Assembly: GCA_017513185.1 (NCBI GenBank)
Contig: JAFXGL010000004.1
Coordinates: forward strand, 18,071 to 82,070
Length of the DNA stretch: 64,000 nucleotides
Source of the DNA: Candidatus Saccharimonadota bacterium
GTDB taxonomy: Bacteria; Patescibacteriota; Saccharimonadia; Saccharimonadales; Saccharimonadaceae
Direction: 5' to 3'
The notes under the pieces are model-generated. The model was not told the DNA's origin, searched no databases, and saw only the letters and a program-made list of their open reading frames with translations. Below are positions 15,357 through 22,813 of the stretch, piece after piece (position 1 is the stretch's first letter; every line of letters begins with the position of its first letter). Both the position numbers and the translations under genes were made by a program.

Positions 15357-15989
15357 TTATTTGGTGCGTCTAGCAACCTTGCGGGCCTTTTTAGCGTGGG
15401 CCTTGCGGGTCTTGGCGGCTTTTTCGGCGGCCTCTTTGCGGGCGACTTTATCTTCTATCTTTTGGGCGCGGTTGTGGACGCCATAGAAGAGAGCGCAAGT
15501 GCCGAGGATGAGGAGGTATACGCCGAAGTAACGGATGAAGAATTCGTTGGAGTTGAGGATGACGATACCCATGATGGCACCTATCATACCACTGAAGACC
15601 CAGGTGAAACGGTCGGTAGGGTCGACGGTGGCGCGGAAGCCGGAGACGATTTCGGCGAAGCCGCGGACAAAGGTGTAGCCAGCGATGAGATAGAGGTGCC
15701 AGGAGACGTCTTGGTCGGCAGTGAAGAGGAGGGCAAGAGCGATGACGGCATCAATGATGGCGAGACAGACAGAGACGGCCCAGCCGGTCTTTTGGCGGGC
15801 GCGATAGAGAGCGTTGACAAACTCGATAATGGAGAAGGAGAGGAGGAAGATGCCGACGGTGGTGACGACAGAGGAGAGGCTGCGGTAGGGGCTGAAGAGG
15901 GTGTAGCCGCCGATGAGAATAGCGGTGAGGCCCTTGATGACAAAGATGAGCCAGTGACTATCGATGTATTTACGGTTGATATGTGCCAT
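15357..15989 (-). CDS. HdeD/DUF308 family membrane protein
   Basis: About six membrane spans in residues 10-180 in the paired-helix pattern of HdeD proteins (acid-resistance membrane protein family), with segments such as LTAILIGGYTLFSP and YLIAGYTFVRGFAEI. The C-terminal about 35 residues are strongly basic (Lys/Arg/Ala), probably cytoplasmic. Function in this organism is unknown. It lies downstream of the 15999-16724 gene by 9 bases and probably shares its transcript. Confidence 0.78.
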   Translation of the reverse strand: MAHINRKYIDSHWLIFVIKGLTAILIGGYTLFSPYRSLSSVVTTVGIFLLSFSIIEFVNALYRARQKTGWAVSVCLAIIDAVIALALLFTADQDVSWHLYLIAGYTFVRGFAEIVSGFRATVDPTDRFTWVFSGMIGAIMGIVILNSNEFFIRYFGVYLLILGTCALFYGVHNRAQKIEDKVARKEAAEKAAKTRKAHAKKARKVARRTK

Positions 15990-15998
15990 GTTTACTCC

Positions 15999-16724
15999 TT
16001 ATTCGTTAAATGTAACGGTGGTTAATATTTGAGCGAAATCTTCACGGTAGAGCTCGGCATCGGTCTCCAGCGTGACGGTCTTGTCGCGAATCTTGAAGAT
16101 GACGACGGAGCCGACGAGGTTGCTCGGGAGCTGGCCGTCGTAGCGAGTGGCGTCAGCGCCACCGACGGAGATGACGGAAGAGGTGAGCTTGCCGGTCTGG
16201 ACGAGGGATTTGTAGCGGCTATTGGCGTTTTCGAAAGACTCGGACCGGATGGTGACACGGAGGGCGTAGATGGTATTGCTGTTGACGGCGGGGACTTCGG
16301 ACGGGTGGAGGTAAGCTTCAAAATCGCCACCGTTACTGGCGTCTCTAGCGATGTAAACGCTCCAGGTCTTGGGGTATTTGAAGTTAAGAGAGCCGTAGTC
16401 GGCGGGGCCGGCGAATATGCGGTAAGGGACCTTTTCACGTTCGGCAAATTTAGCCTCGAGCTCGTCGGTGATTTCTTTTTCGCGGGCAGTGACGGCAGCG
16501 TCAACCTGAGAGGAGACGTCGGCGGAGGCGGTCTTGTATTCGTTGTAATAATAGACGGCGAGGCAGGCGGCGCCAATGGTGGCGAGGGCGAAGACGACGA
16601 TAAGGATGGTCTTTAAGAGGCCGGAGCTGGCGCTAGCTTTTTGGCTGCCAGAGGGGGCGACAGAGGGGCGGCTGGGCATGCCAGCAGGGACGACGGGAGG
16701 CATAGAAGATGGTTGGTTAAACAT
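15999..16724 (-). CDS. Membrane-anchored protein with extracytoplasmic PsbP-like domain
   Basis: 241 aa: Pro/Ser-rich cytoplasmic N-terminus (about 1-34), a membrane span (about 35-58), a short coiled coil (about 66-95) and a folded domain of about 140 residues beginning SLNFKYPKTWSVY and ending in a beta-rich segment (VVIFKIRDKTVTLET, FAQILTTVTF). This FxYPxxW plus closing IL-T pattern is like PsbP/DUF1795 lipoproteins of unknown role. The call is by pattern, not by a database match. Predicted leaderless: TAAAAT 6 bp before the ATG with TTTACA 17 bp further upstream. Confidence 0.7.
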   Translation of the reverse strand: MFNQPSSMPPVVPAGMPSRPSVAPSGSQKASASSGLLKTILIVVFALATIGAACLAVYYYNEYKTASADVSSQVDAAVTAREKEITDELEAKFAEREKVPYRIFAGPADYGSLNFKYPKTWSVYIARDASNGGDFEAYLHPSEVPAVNSNTIYALRVTIRSESFENANSRYKSLVQTGKLTSSVISVGGADATRYDGQLPSNLVGSVVIFKIRDKTVTLETDAELYREDFAQILTTVTFNE

Positions 16725-16730
16725 AAGCTT

Positions 16731-16759
16731 ATTTTAACACACGGGGGTTATTTTGTAAA
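16731..16759 (-). promoter_or_regulatory. Promoter of the 15999-16724 gene (leaderless)
   Basis: Minus strand: TTTACA (16754-16759), 17 bp, TGT-TAAAAT (16731-16736), then 6 bp to the ATG. The -35 overlaps the end of xseB. Confidence 0.65.
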
Positions 16760-16933
16760 ATCTTTGTTGATGATTTCGATTTTGTTTTTGAGCTCGCCTA
16801 AATCCTTTTCTATCTCTTTCGCTAGTTCTACTGACTCTTTATATTTCTTTTCTGCCTCGTCTAGATTAAACTCGTCTGAATAAAACCATTGGACTTGGTT
16901 GTTGAGCTTAGTTATTTTATCTGTTATGGACAT
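16748..16933 (-). CDS. xseB: Exodeoxyribonuclease VII small subunit
   Basis: 61 aa with the XseB pattern: an N-terminal helix, then FNLDEAEKKYKESVELAKEI and a final amphipathic helix (LGELKNKIEII). The small subunit binds the large subunit's helical arms in multiple copies. It is slightly short for the family (65-80 aa). The gene overlaps the end of xseA by 17 bases in another frame, the usual gene order and a sign of translational coupling. Confidence 0.85.
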   Translation of the reverse strand: MSITDKITKLNNQVQWFYSDEFNLDEAEKKYKESVELAKEIEKDLGELKNKIEIINKDFTK

Positions 16934-18005
16934 CTATTACCTCTGCGTTTATTATTTGTTGATGTGTTGTAATTTTGACAACATTTCCCGGGGAGAAGTT
17001 GCCGGTGACAATGGAGTAGCCTTGTCTCAGGACGTTTTCTGGATTGAGAGATTCGAGGAGTTTTCGGGTGTTTTGGAGCTCGTTTTGCGCGTTTTCGACA
17101 CGCGCTTCAATAAGGGTTTTAACAGAGGTGAGTTGGGATTTCTGAGTATCTTTGGCGGTGTCGAGATAGTGGCCTAAATATTTGGCGAGACTTTGGAGGT
17201 TGTCGTGGATACGGCTAACTTCGGCGCGTTTGTCTTTTGTAAGCATTTCCGCGGCATTGCTGGGGGTGCTGGCGCGGAGGTCGGCGGCGAGGTCGGCGAG
17301 GGATTCGTCGACTTCGTGACCGATGCCGGTGAGGACAGGGATGCGGCTGGCGGCGATTTTGCGGGTGAGAAGCTCGTCGTTAAAGACAGCGAGGTCGTCC
17401 TTTGACCCGCCACCACGGATGAGGACGATGATGTCGACAGGTTCCTGTTCGTTAAAATATTCGAGGGCTTTGATCATTTCGTCGGCGGCGGAGAGGCCCT
17501 GAACGCCGCAGTTGGCAACGCGTAGGTGTAGGCCGCCCCAGCGGGCGTTCAAGATTTTGCAAAAGTCGGCGTAGCCGGCGGCGCCTGTGCTGGAAATGAC
17601 GCCGATGGTCTCTAGGTGGTCGGGGAGAGGACGTTTTTTCTCGGGGCTAAAGAGACCTTCCTTGGCGAGTTTGGCCTTTAAGAGGTCGAAAGCTTTTTTG
17701 ATGCTACCTTCGCCTCTTGGCATAATCTGCTGGACGGTGAAGGAGAAGCGGCCGAAATCGGTAAGTTTGGGGTGACCTTTGACGACGACTTGCATGCCGT
17801 CCTCAAGCGGGACGCGGAGGGAAAAGAGGGGGATGAAGCAGTTGATAGTTCCCTGCTCGTCTTTGAGGTCGAAAAAGCCCCATTTGCCTTTGCTGGTTTT
17901 GAAGTTTGACACTTCGCCCTCGAGCTCGATGATGGGGAAAACGTAGTCGAGGGTCTGGTTTAAGATCTCGATAAACTGGCTAACGGTGAAATGCGGGGTT
18001 TGCAT
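16917..18005 (-). CDS. xseA: Exodeoxyribonuclease VII large subunit
   Basis: Processive single-strand DNA nuclease subunit. An N-terminal OB fold (about residues 5-95, FTVSQFIEILNQTL start) is followed by the catalytic core with the ISSTGAAGYADF segment, DIIVLIRGGGSKDDLAVFND (RGGGS motif near residue 190) and GIGHEVDESLADLAADLRASTPSNAAE. A coiled coil (about 250-320) is the XseB platform. At 362 aa it is shorter than the usual 400-450 aa, mainly in the coiled coil. Predicted leaderless: TGC-TATAAT ends 6 bp before the ATG. Confidence 0.96.
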   Translation of the reverse strand: MQTPHFTVSQFIEILNQTLDYVFPIIELEGEVSNFKTSKGKWGFFDLKDEQGTINCFIPLFSLRVPLEDGMQVVVKGHPKLTDFGRFSFTVQQIMPRGEGSIKKAFDLLKAKLAKEGLFSPEKKRPLPDHLETIGVISSTGAAGYADFCKILNARWGGLHLRVANCGVQGLSAADEMIKALEYFNEQEPVDIIVLIRGGGSKDDLAVFNDELLTRKIAASRIPVLTGIGHEVDESLADLAADLRASTPSNAAEMLTKDKRAEVSRIHDNLQSLAKYLGHYLDTAKDTQKSQLTSVKTLIEARVENAQNELQNTRKLLESLNPENVLRQGYSIVTGNFSPGNVVKITTHQQIINAEVIDVHNR

Positions 18006-18011
18006 AAGTTT

Positions 18012-18017
18012 ATTATA
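18012..18017 (-). promoter_or_regulatory. xseA -10 element (leaderless)
   Basis: TGC-TATAAT on the minus strand, exactly 6 bp before ATG 18003-18005; no ribosome site. Confidence 0.65.
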
Positions 18018-18045
18018 GCATGTTATGACGCGAGTTTTCGCGTAA

Positions 18046-18070
18046 GAAAAAGCCCCGCTTGGGGCGGGGC
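18046..18070 (-). terminator. Terminator of the 45-aa gene
   Basis: GCCCCGC/GCGGGGC-type stem followed on the minus strand by T5. It is one of several GCCCCGC terminators in the window. Confidence 0.85.
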
Positions 18071-18080
18071 GGGGTGAGTC

Positions 18081-18218
18081 TTAGTATCTGTGGTAGTAGT
18101 TTTCTGTTGGGTCGGCGATTGCTTCGGAGACGAAGGCGATGATGATGAGTGGCAGGCAGATGATGCCGCCGATGATGAGTAATAGTAACCACGGTAATCC
18201 CAACAGTTTTTCGCGCAT
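18081..18218 (-). CDS. Small membrane protein, 45 aa
   Basis: A short frame with full expression signals: promoter 18293-18321, a leader with pairing AAAGGT/ACCTTT, GGAGGGGG 9 bases before ATG 18216-18218, and a terminator directly after TAA 18081-18083. The peptide starts MREKLLG, has one strongly hydrophobic span of about 22 residues (LPWLLLLIIGGIICLPLIII region) and a polar C-terminus ending YYHRY. It resembles Pmp3-like or phage-shock-type mini membrane proteins only in general character; the function is unknown. Confidence 0.75.
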   Translation of the reverse strand: MREKLLGLPWLLLLIIGGIICLPLIIIAFVSEAIADPTENYYHRY

Positions 18219-18292
18219 TTTTAGTTCCCCCTCCTTATTGAACTAGACTCTTTGGTAAAAGGTGCTGGCTCTTTCAAACCGAATATACCTTT

Positions 18293-18321
18293 ATTATAGC
18301 ATATTTTTATTTAAAAAGCAA
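18293..18321 (-). promoter_or_regulatory. Promoter of the 45-aa membrane protein gene
   Basis: Minus strand: TTGCTT (18316-18321), 17 bp, TGC-TATAAT (18293-18298). The 5' leader is about 68 nt. Confidence 0.85.
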
Positions 18322-18350
18322 TAGCGTGATGCTCGCTGGGCTTTTTCGGT

Positions 18351-18385
18351 AAAAAAAAGAGACTTTTGTTTTTAAAAGTCTCTTT
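18351..18385 (-). terminator. rpmA terminator
   Basis: Twelve-base-pair stem AAAGAGACTTTT/AAAAGTCTCTTT followed on the minus strand by T-run. Confidence 0.85.
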
Positions 18386-18395
18386 ATTTTACTTT

Positions 18396-18668
18396 TTAGC
18401 GGACTTCGACGCGGATGCGGGGGACAGACTTTCCAGAAAAATGGCTTTTCTTTGTCTTTACAAAAGTAACAACGCCATCCTTTGCAGCATGAATCGTAAA
18501 ATTACGAGACATATAAGTGCCTTCGCCTGCGAGCTTGGTGCTGCCAGTTTGGCGGACGAGGACTTCGCCGGCTTTGACTTTTTGGCCGCCAAAGCGCTTG
18601 ACACCAAGACGTTGGCCGGCATTGTTGTGGACGTTCTTAGCGGTACCACCCGCTTTGACATGTGACAT
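18396..18668 (-). CDS. rpmA: 50S ribosomal protein L27
   Basis: 90 aa with the bL27 core: MSHVKAGGTAKN start, GQRLGVKRFGGQKVKAGEVLVRQ, and GTYMSRNFTIHAAKDGVVTF. The N-terminus reaches the peptidyl-transferase centre. It begins directly as MSHVKAGG without the cleaved Firmicutes extension. It starts 2 bases after the stop of the upstream methyltransferase gene, so the two are cotranscribed. Confidence 0.97.
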   Translation of the reverse strand: MSHVKAGGTAKNVHNNAGQRLGVKRFGGQKVKAGEVLVRQTGSTKLAGEGTYMSRNFTIHAAKDGVVTFVKTKKSHFSGKSVPRIRVEVR

Positions 18669-18669
18669 G

Positions 18670-19770
18670 TTATTTCTTCCTTAATACTATTATGTCTCGG
18701 GCGACGATTTGACCTTCTCGATAATACAAGAGGTCAGAAGGACCCAAGTTAATAAACTTTTTCACATTATACCCCAGTTTTTCTGCTTCGTCAAGGATGT
18801 TTAACCTGGAATATGTGCCGTCAGGCCGGAGCCAGGCGGGGACGGCGATAACGACCGGGGTGTTTTTGGAGGCTTGAGCGGCAATGTTTTTGAGAAAGCC
18901 GAGGATAATGGCCCGGCAGCGCTCTTTTTCTTGCTTTAGTTTGATGTCGGCGGGGGGTTGGCTCATGGGCTGGCCGAGGAAAGCTTCGGCGGCGACGGCG
19001 TCAAACGATTGCCAAGTGAAAGAGGTGGCATCGCCAGGGGTGACTTCGTAGGTTTGGCAACCGAGCCAGTCGAGGTTTCTTTTAGAATATTCGATCATGC
19101 GAGGCTCGAGGTCGGTGCCGTAAGGTTTGAGGCCCATAAGATGGGCTTCTTGGAGGACGACGCCAGTGCCGCAGAAGGGGTCGAGGACGACGGAGCCTGA
19201 TTTTAGTGGGCCGCAAAGGTTGATGAGGATTTGAGCGAGCTTGGGCGGGAGCATGCCGACCTTGGCATCACGAGCGGGGCGAGCTTGGTCGCGTTTGGCA
19301 TAATGGGTAATGTTTTGGACGCCTGTCAAGTTGAAATTTCCGAAATCGGTTAGCATAATTTCAACATGATTTGGCTTTTCTGCAAGCTGGTTGTGGTGGG
19401 AAGTGGCGGTTGACAAGACGGCTGCTTTATTTTCTAATACGCGGACAGAGCGGCCGTTTCTCTGTAAAATCTTTTTGAGCTTTAGCGCTTCGCCTTGGGC
19501 TTTGAAGGTGCGAGTGTTTTTTCTAAAGTCGGAGACGCCGAGGGTGATTTTGCCATCTGGTAAGTTGGCGAGATAATCGAGGATGCCATTGTAGCCACCG
19601 GGGAGTTCTACGCCGAGCTTTTGGGTGCCGCCGAGGCGGTTGATGTCGGGCGCTTGGTCGCTTAAAAAAGTGGCAAGGGTGGGGGTTTGCGGTTCGACGT
19701 TACTAAACAGACTTTCGAGCTCCGCAAGGGAGAGTTTGGGCAAGCGGCCGAGAACGGCGAGATATTTCAT
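18670..19770 (-). CDS. Trm11/TrmG10-like RNA methyltransferase
   Basis: 366 aa. The N-terminal about 150 residues look like a THUMP-type RNA-binding region (start MKYLAVLGRLPKLSLAELESLF). The C-terminal Rossmann domain contains RDQARPARDAKVGMLPPKLAQ, motif I DPFCGTG (about residues 196-202) and the acidic motif YGTDLEP. Family members put a methyl group on N2 of guanine 10 in tRNA. The usual (D/N)PPY catalytic motif is not obvious; its place seems taken by AEAFLGQP (about 246-253), so activity or target may differ. Predicted leaderless; cotranscribed with rpmA. Confidence 0.8.
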   Translation of the reverse strand: MKYLAVLGRLPKLSLAELESLFSNVEPQTPTLATFLSDQAPDINRLGGTQKLGVELPGGYNGILDYLANLPDGKITLGVSDFRKNTRTFKAQGEALKLKKILQRNGRSVRVLENKAAVLSTATSHHNQLAEKPNHVEIMLTDFGNFNLTGVQNITHYAKRDQARPARDAKVGMLPPKLAQILINLCGPLKSGSVVLDPFCGTGVVLQEAHLMGLKPYGTDLEPRMIEYSKRNLDWLGCQTYEVTPGDATSFTWQSFDAVAAEAFLGQPMSQPPADIKLKQEKERCRAIILGFLKNIAAQASKNTPVVIAVPAWLRPDGTYSRLNILDEAEKLGYNVKKFINLGPSDLLYYREGQIVARDIIVLRKK

Positions 19771-19776
19771 GGCTAA

Positions 19777-19782
19777 ATTATA
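19777..19782 (-). promoter_or_regulatory. Methyltransferase-rpmA -10 element (leaderless)
   Basis: TGT-TATAAT on the minus strand, 6 bp before ATG 19768-19770. Confidence 0.65.
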
Positions 19783-19811
19783 ACATTTTCAGCCGGATTT
19801 TGAAAGCATGA

Positions 19812-19836
19812 GAAAAGCCCCGCTGGAAGGCGGGGC
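19812..19836 (-). terminator. Terminator of the 19850-20566 gene
   Basis: GCCCCGC/GCGGGGC stem (19817-19836), then T4 on the minus strand. Confidence 0.85.
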
Positions 19837-19849
19837 GAGGGGGAGATTG

Positions 19850-20566
19850 TTAGATTTTTCTGGCGAACCAAAGTGTTCGCAGTTCTTCGCCATGAGTCCA
19901 AAACTGACATGCGAGCTGCATAGCTTCGCCCCAGATGGAGCCAGAAGTGCGCTCGACTTCATCTACGAGGCGATTTGCCTGGTTGACAGCGGTTTCAAAA
20001 TCGCTTCCAGCGGCCAGGAAGAATTCGGTTATCCGCATTAGCTTTTCGGCATAGCGAACGGCGCCGCTATCGCATTTTACACAGGTGGCTTTGTAGCTTT
20101 CTGGACTGTTGATCAGAATGAATTTGGGTGCTTTCGCGAGAATATCGTCTAGACGTTTTGTGGCTCGTAGCAGTGCTTTTTCGGATAGGCGTTGTTCTTC
20201 GCGTATCTTGGCGGCGCGTTTGGCTTGAAGTTCTTGGTCGCGAGCGATTTCTGCCGCAGAAAGTGCAGCCTTGTAATTCGGGCCGATTTCTGTTATCTCG
20301 GGGTCGTCTATAGCGCGGGAGTAATCTCTGAGGACGAGTTCGGGGTCTGAGTCGGCGGTAACATAGCAAATGATGCCGTTGAATTCAAACATGATGACAA
20401 ACTGATGTTGGGGCAAGATGTCTCGATTGACGGATGTTACCTTTTTTGCGAGCGAAATGGCCTTTTCTAGGGTCTCGCTGAAGCGAGATTCTAGGTGGGT
20501 GCTCATTCTGATGATGGCATAGAGGTTTTCGGGATGAAAAGTGTCGTGGATGGACGTGGTAATCAT
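19850..20566 (-). CDS. Hypothetical protein, 238 aa
   Basis: Family not recognised. It looks soluble and mainly helical: an N-terminal helical region (about 1-50), a short beta segment (FVIMFEFNGIICYVTAD), a charged helical stretch with Ala/Glu/Arg (about 100-140, possible coiled coil), then a C-terminal helical domain with two cysteines spaced C-x2-C (ATCVKCDSG, about residues 166-174) that might bind a metal. There are no membrane segments. The start ATG has GGAGGGG upstream. It is a single-gene unit at the edge of the accessory island. Confidence 0.72.
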   Translation of the reverse strand: MITTSIHDTFHPENLYAIIRMSTHLESRFSETLEKAISLAKKVTSVNRDILPQHQFVIMFEFNGIICYVTADSDPELVLRDYSRAIDDPEITEIGPNYKAALSAAEIARDQELQAKRAAKIREEQRLSEKALLRATKRLDDILAKAPKFILINSPESYKATCVKCDSGAVRYAEKLMRITEFFLAAGSDFETAVNQANRLVDEVERTSGSIWGEAMQLACQFWTHGEELRTLWFARKI

Positions 20567-20630
20567 GGTAATCCCCTCCTGTTAATTTTCTAGGCGGTTG
20601 CCTCGGTAATCTTGTGATAGATTAACTGTT

Positions 20631-20659
20631 ATTATAGCATAATTATTTTAAAAAGTCAA
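20631..20659 (-). promoter_or_regulatory. Promoter and structured leader of the 19850-20566 gene
   Basis: Minus strand: TTGACT (20654-20659), 17 bp, TGC-TATAAT (20631-20636). The leader pairs GTTAAT near the predicted start with ATTAAC (20581-20586) next to the ribosome site, with an inner AGGC/GCCT hairpin. Confidence 0.88.
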
Positions 20660-20718
20660 GAAAACGCCCTTTGGCACGTTGGGTTTTGTGGAGCGAAGAG
20701 GACTATTCTGTAAAGGAG

Positions 20719-20757
20719 TTGATTTTAGAGCTTAGTGTGATAGAATAAAATTATAAT
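20719..20757 (+). promoter_or_regulatory. Promoter region of the Bro-N gene
   Basis: TTGATT (20719-20724), 16 bp, TGA-TAGAAT (20741-20746); a second -10-like TATAAT lies at 20752-20757. Which is used cannot be decided by eye. Confidence 0.5.
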
Positions 20758-20775
20758 TAAGTGAGGAAAATGACC

Positions 20776-21657
20776 ATGTCTAGTAAATCTGTTAAGCCAA
20801 AAAACTCAATTGCGCTTTTTGAGCAAAAAGAGATTCGGAAAGTGTGGGATAGCGAGAAGGAAAGATGGTTTTTCTCGGTCGTTGATGTGGTGGAGGTGTT
20901 GACGGAGAGCGACAAACCGCGTGATTATTGGTATAGGCTCAAAAAACGTGCTAGCGAGGAGGAAAAAGTTGAGTTGTCGACAATTTGTCGACAACTCAAG
21001 ATGCGTTCTACCGATGGAAAACTGTACAAAACTGATGCTGCTGACACCGAGGGGATTCTGCGGATTATCCAGTCAATTCCCTCTAAGAAAGCGGAGCCGT
21101 TTAAGAGATGGTTAGCGCGAGTGGGTCGGGAGCGGATTGACGAGATAAACGATCCGGAGCTGGCGGCGAAGCGGATGAGAGATATTTATAAGGCCAAAGG
21201 CTATTCGGAGGTTTGGATTGAACAGCGCGAGCGTGGTATTGCGGCGCGTCATCGGTTGACGGAGGAGTGGAACAACCGTGGAGCGACTTCAGGTCGGGAT
21301 TTTGCGATTTTGACAAATGAGATTTATAAGGGTGGTTTTGGGCTGGATGCGAAGGAATATAAAGAGTATAAGAATCTTTCGCGCGAGCAGAATCTGCGAG
21401 ATTCAATGACCCCCATGGAGTTAGTTTTGACGAATCTAGGTGAGGTGACAGCGGCGGAGCTACACCGAAAAAATGAAAGCTATGGGGTGAAAGAGTTAAA
21501 AAATGACACAAAAAACGCAGGTGGGGTAGTGAAGATGGCGCGAGAAGCAGCGGAGGAGCGGATAGGCGCGCCGGTAGTGTCGAAGCAAAACTATCTAGAG
21601 TTGACGGAGCCAGGCGCGATAGAAGCGCCGGACGAGCAAGAATTTTTGGATGAATAA
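20776..21657 (+). CDS. Bro-N/DinD-like phage antirepressor family protein
   Basis: 293 aa from ATG 20776, chosen because GAGGA lies 9 bases upstream (GTG 20761 and ATG 20770 are alternatives). The N-terminal domain (about residues 10-110) has the Bro-N pattern: IALFEQKEIRKVW, the WFFSVVDVVEVLTES segment, YWYRLKKR and TDAADTEGILRIIQSIP. The rest matches the DNA-damage-inducible protein D type (KRMRDIYKAKGYSEVWIEQRERGIAARHRLTEEW in parts). Such proteins bind DNA and are common in phages and mobile DNA. It is the only plus-strand gene of any size in this orphan region; there is no other prophage gene nearby. Confidence 0.85.
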   Translation: MSSKSVKPKNSIALFEQKEIRKVWDSEKERWFFSVVDVVEVLTESDKPRDYWYRLKKRASEEEKVELSTICRQLKMRSTDGKLYKTDAADTEGILRIIQSIPSKKAEPFKRWLARVGRERIDEINDPELAAKRMRDIYKAKGYSEVWIEQRERGIAARHRLTEEWNNRGATSGRDFAILTNEIYKGGFGLDAKEYKEYKNLSREQNLRDSMTPMELVLTNLGEVTAAELHRKNESYGVKELKNDTKNAGGVVKMAREAAEERIGAPVVSKQNYLELTEPGAIEAPDEQEFLDE

Positions 21658-21691
21658 AAACGCCCCGCAGGGCTTTGAGCTTTTGCGGGGC
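21656..21691 (-). terminator. Terminator of the 21702-22109 gene
   Basis: GCCCCGCA/TGCGGGGC stem (21662-21691) with T5 on the minus strand; it overlaps the Bro-N stop region. Confidence 0.85.
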
Positions 21692-21701
21692 AAGAGATAG
21701 A

Positions 21702-22109
21702 TTAATCATCGTAGTTGACGGGAATAGGGATCACTCGAAGCGTGCTTCTGGAAGCATAATACAGCGTGCCGTTGGCAACGAAAATCGTTGCTTTGTCACC
21801 CCTACAGTTGAAATAGATATTCGTGACCTCTTCTTCTGTGAGCCCTAGATTTCTGAGGTTTTCCAGACTAGCCAAGGTGATATTTTCTGTAGATGCGGTA
21901 GAGGTAGTAGATGGGGTGGCTCTGATGTAAGTTGTTATTCCTACGACGCCGAAGCCAATAAAGAATGCTGCAAGGCACACACCGTAAAGGCGGCGAAAAT
22001 AATCTGAATTATCTTGATTCTTGCACGGATAATAAGAAGTTACTAGGACGGCGAGGCCAAGAACCAAGATGAAAATACCCGCGATTAACGATACGATAGG
22101 TGAAAACAT
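21702..22109 (-). CDS. Hypothetical membrane protein, 135 aa, two spans
   Basis: Family not recognised. Two membrane spans (about residues 5-27 and 43-62) are separated by a short polar loop with one cysteine; the C-terminal about 70 residues begin with a Thr/Ser stretch and form a small polar domain with SLENLRNLGLTEEEV and a beta-rich end (KATIFVANGTLYYASRSTLRVIPI). GGGAGGG lies 8 bases before the ATG. Single-gene unit with strong promoter and terminator. Confidence 0.72.
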   Translation of the reverse strand: MFSPIVSLIAGIFILVLGLAVLVTSYYPCKNQDNSDYFRRLYGVCLAAFFIGFGVVGITTYIRATPSTTSTASTENITLASLENLRNLGLTEEEVTNIYFNCRGDKATIFVANGTLYYASRSTLRVIPIPVNYDD

Positions 22110-22199
22110 TTTTATACCCTCCCAATAAATTTGTTTTTTAATCTATCTATGTAAAGGTGCGGGGCTTTTGCCCAGCAACCGAATAGCGGTTATGCCTTT

Positions 22200-22228
22200 A
22201 TTATAGCACAAACGGAATAAAAAGTCAA
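22200..22228 (-). promoter_or_regulatory. Promoter and structured leader of the 21702-22109 gene
   Basis: Minus strand: TTGACT (22223-22228), 17 bp, TGC-TATAAT (22200-22205). The leader of about 85 nt can form AACCG/CGGTT and GGGC/GCCC hairpins inside an AAAGG/CCTTT pairing. Confidence 0.88.
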
Positions 22229-22234
22229 GGGAAG

Positions 22235-22257
22235 AAAAACGCCCCGCGGGGCGGGGC
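22235..22257 (-). terminator. Terminator of the 22274-22474 gene
   Basis: GC-only stem GCCCCGC with GGGGC pairing, then T5 on the minus strand. Confidence 0.8.
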
Positions 22258-22273
22258 GAAGGTTAGATAATGG

Positions 22274-22474
22274 CTATCGGTATTTGTTGGCGAGGCTTTC
22301 AAAGATGCCGATGACTTCATGTCCGCAAAGGAATGTAATAGGAGAAAAGAATTTACAATAGTTGTATTCAGGATTCAGAGACAGATAGATAAGCCAGTAT
22401 GTTATGAGATAGAAAACCATCCACGCAATGCGACTAATAATCCAATATAACCAGTATCGAAAAGAACTTTTCAT
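22274..22474 (-). CDS. Small aromatic-rich membrane protein, 66 aa
   Basis: Family not recognised. The peptide is very rich in Trp/Tyr/Phe with one or two membrane spans (about residues 5-32 and 40-57) and two cysteines. ATG 22472-22474 is chosen because GGAGGGG lies 5-11 bases upstream; the in-frame GTG 22489 would put that site inside the gene. Single-gene unit whose promoter lies across the 3' end of the next upstream gene. Confidence 0.68.
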   Translation of the reverse strand: MKSSFRYWLYWIISRIAWMVFYLITYWLIYLSLNPEYNYCKFFSPITFLCGHEVIGIFESLANKYR

Positions 22475-22504
22475 AGCGCCCCTCCTCACATAAGATATAT
22501 TTTT

Positions 22505-22533
22505 ATTATACCATAAAATACTTATTTTTGCAA
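22505..22533 (-). promoter_or_regulatory. Promoter of the 66-aa gene
   Basis: Minus strand: TTGCAA (22528-22533), 17 bp, TGG-TATAAT (22505-22510). The -35 lies inside the last codons of the 22522-22737 gene. Confidence 0.82.
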
Positions 22534-22737
22534 GAGGGCAATGACGGAGATGATTTGTGCCAAGACGTAGATTAGAGCGCAGATGAGGAGAAAAATGAAG
22601 AAGGGGCGGGCTTTTGGTTTGGTTTTGTTCCAGCCCCAGATGTTACCGGTGACGACGTCGGAAGAGTTTGGCATTTCTAGGTCGAAGATTTGGATTTTTT
22701 CGCCGGTCTCTGGGTCGATTTCTTCGCGGATTTTCAT
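22522..22737 (-). CDS. Small tail-anchored membrane protein, 71 aa
   Basis: Family not recognised. A soluble acidic N-terminus of about 42 residues (start MKIREEIDPETGEKIQ) is followed by one C-terminal membrane span (about 45-67), giving tail-anchor topology. No ribosome site is present; instead TGT-TATGAT lies 6 bp before the ATG, so this gene follows the leaderless housekeeping style rather than that of its island neighbours. Confidence 0.7.
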   Translation of the reverse strand: MKIREEIDPETGEKIQIFDLEMPNSSDVVTGNIWGWNKTKPKARPFFIFLLICALIYVLAQIISVIALLQK

Positions 22738-22743
22738 GAGAAA

Positions 22744-22749
22744 ATCATA
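22744..22749 (-). promoter_or_regulatory. -10 element of the 71-aa gene (leaderless)
   Basis: TGT-TATGAT on the minus strand, exactly 6 bp before ATG 22735-22737. Confidence 0.55.
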
Positions 22750-22773
22750 ACATATTTAACAGGTTTAGGCAAG

Positions 22774-22799
22774 AAAACGCCCCGCTTTTGGGGCGGGGC
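22774..22799 (-). terminator. Terminator of the 22814-23380 gene
   Basis: GCCCCGC/GCGGGGC stem (22779-22799), then T4 on the minus strand. Confidence 0.85.
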
Positions 22800-22813
22800 G
22801 AGATGGTAATGGG

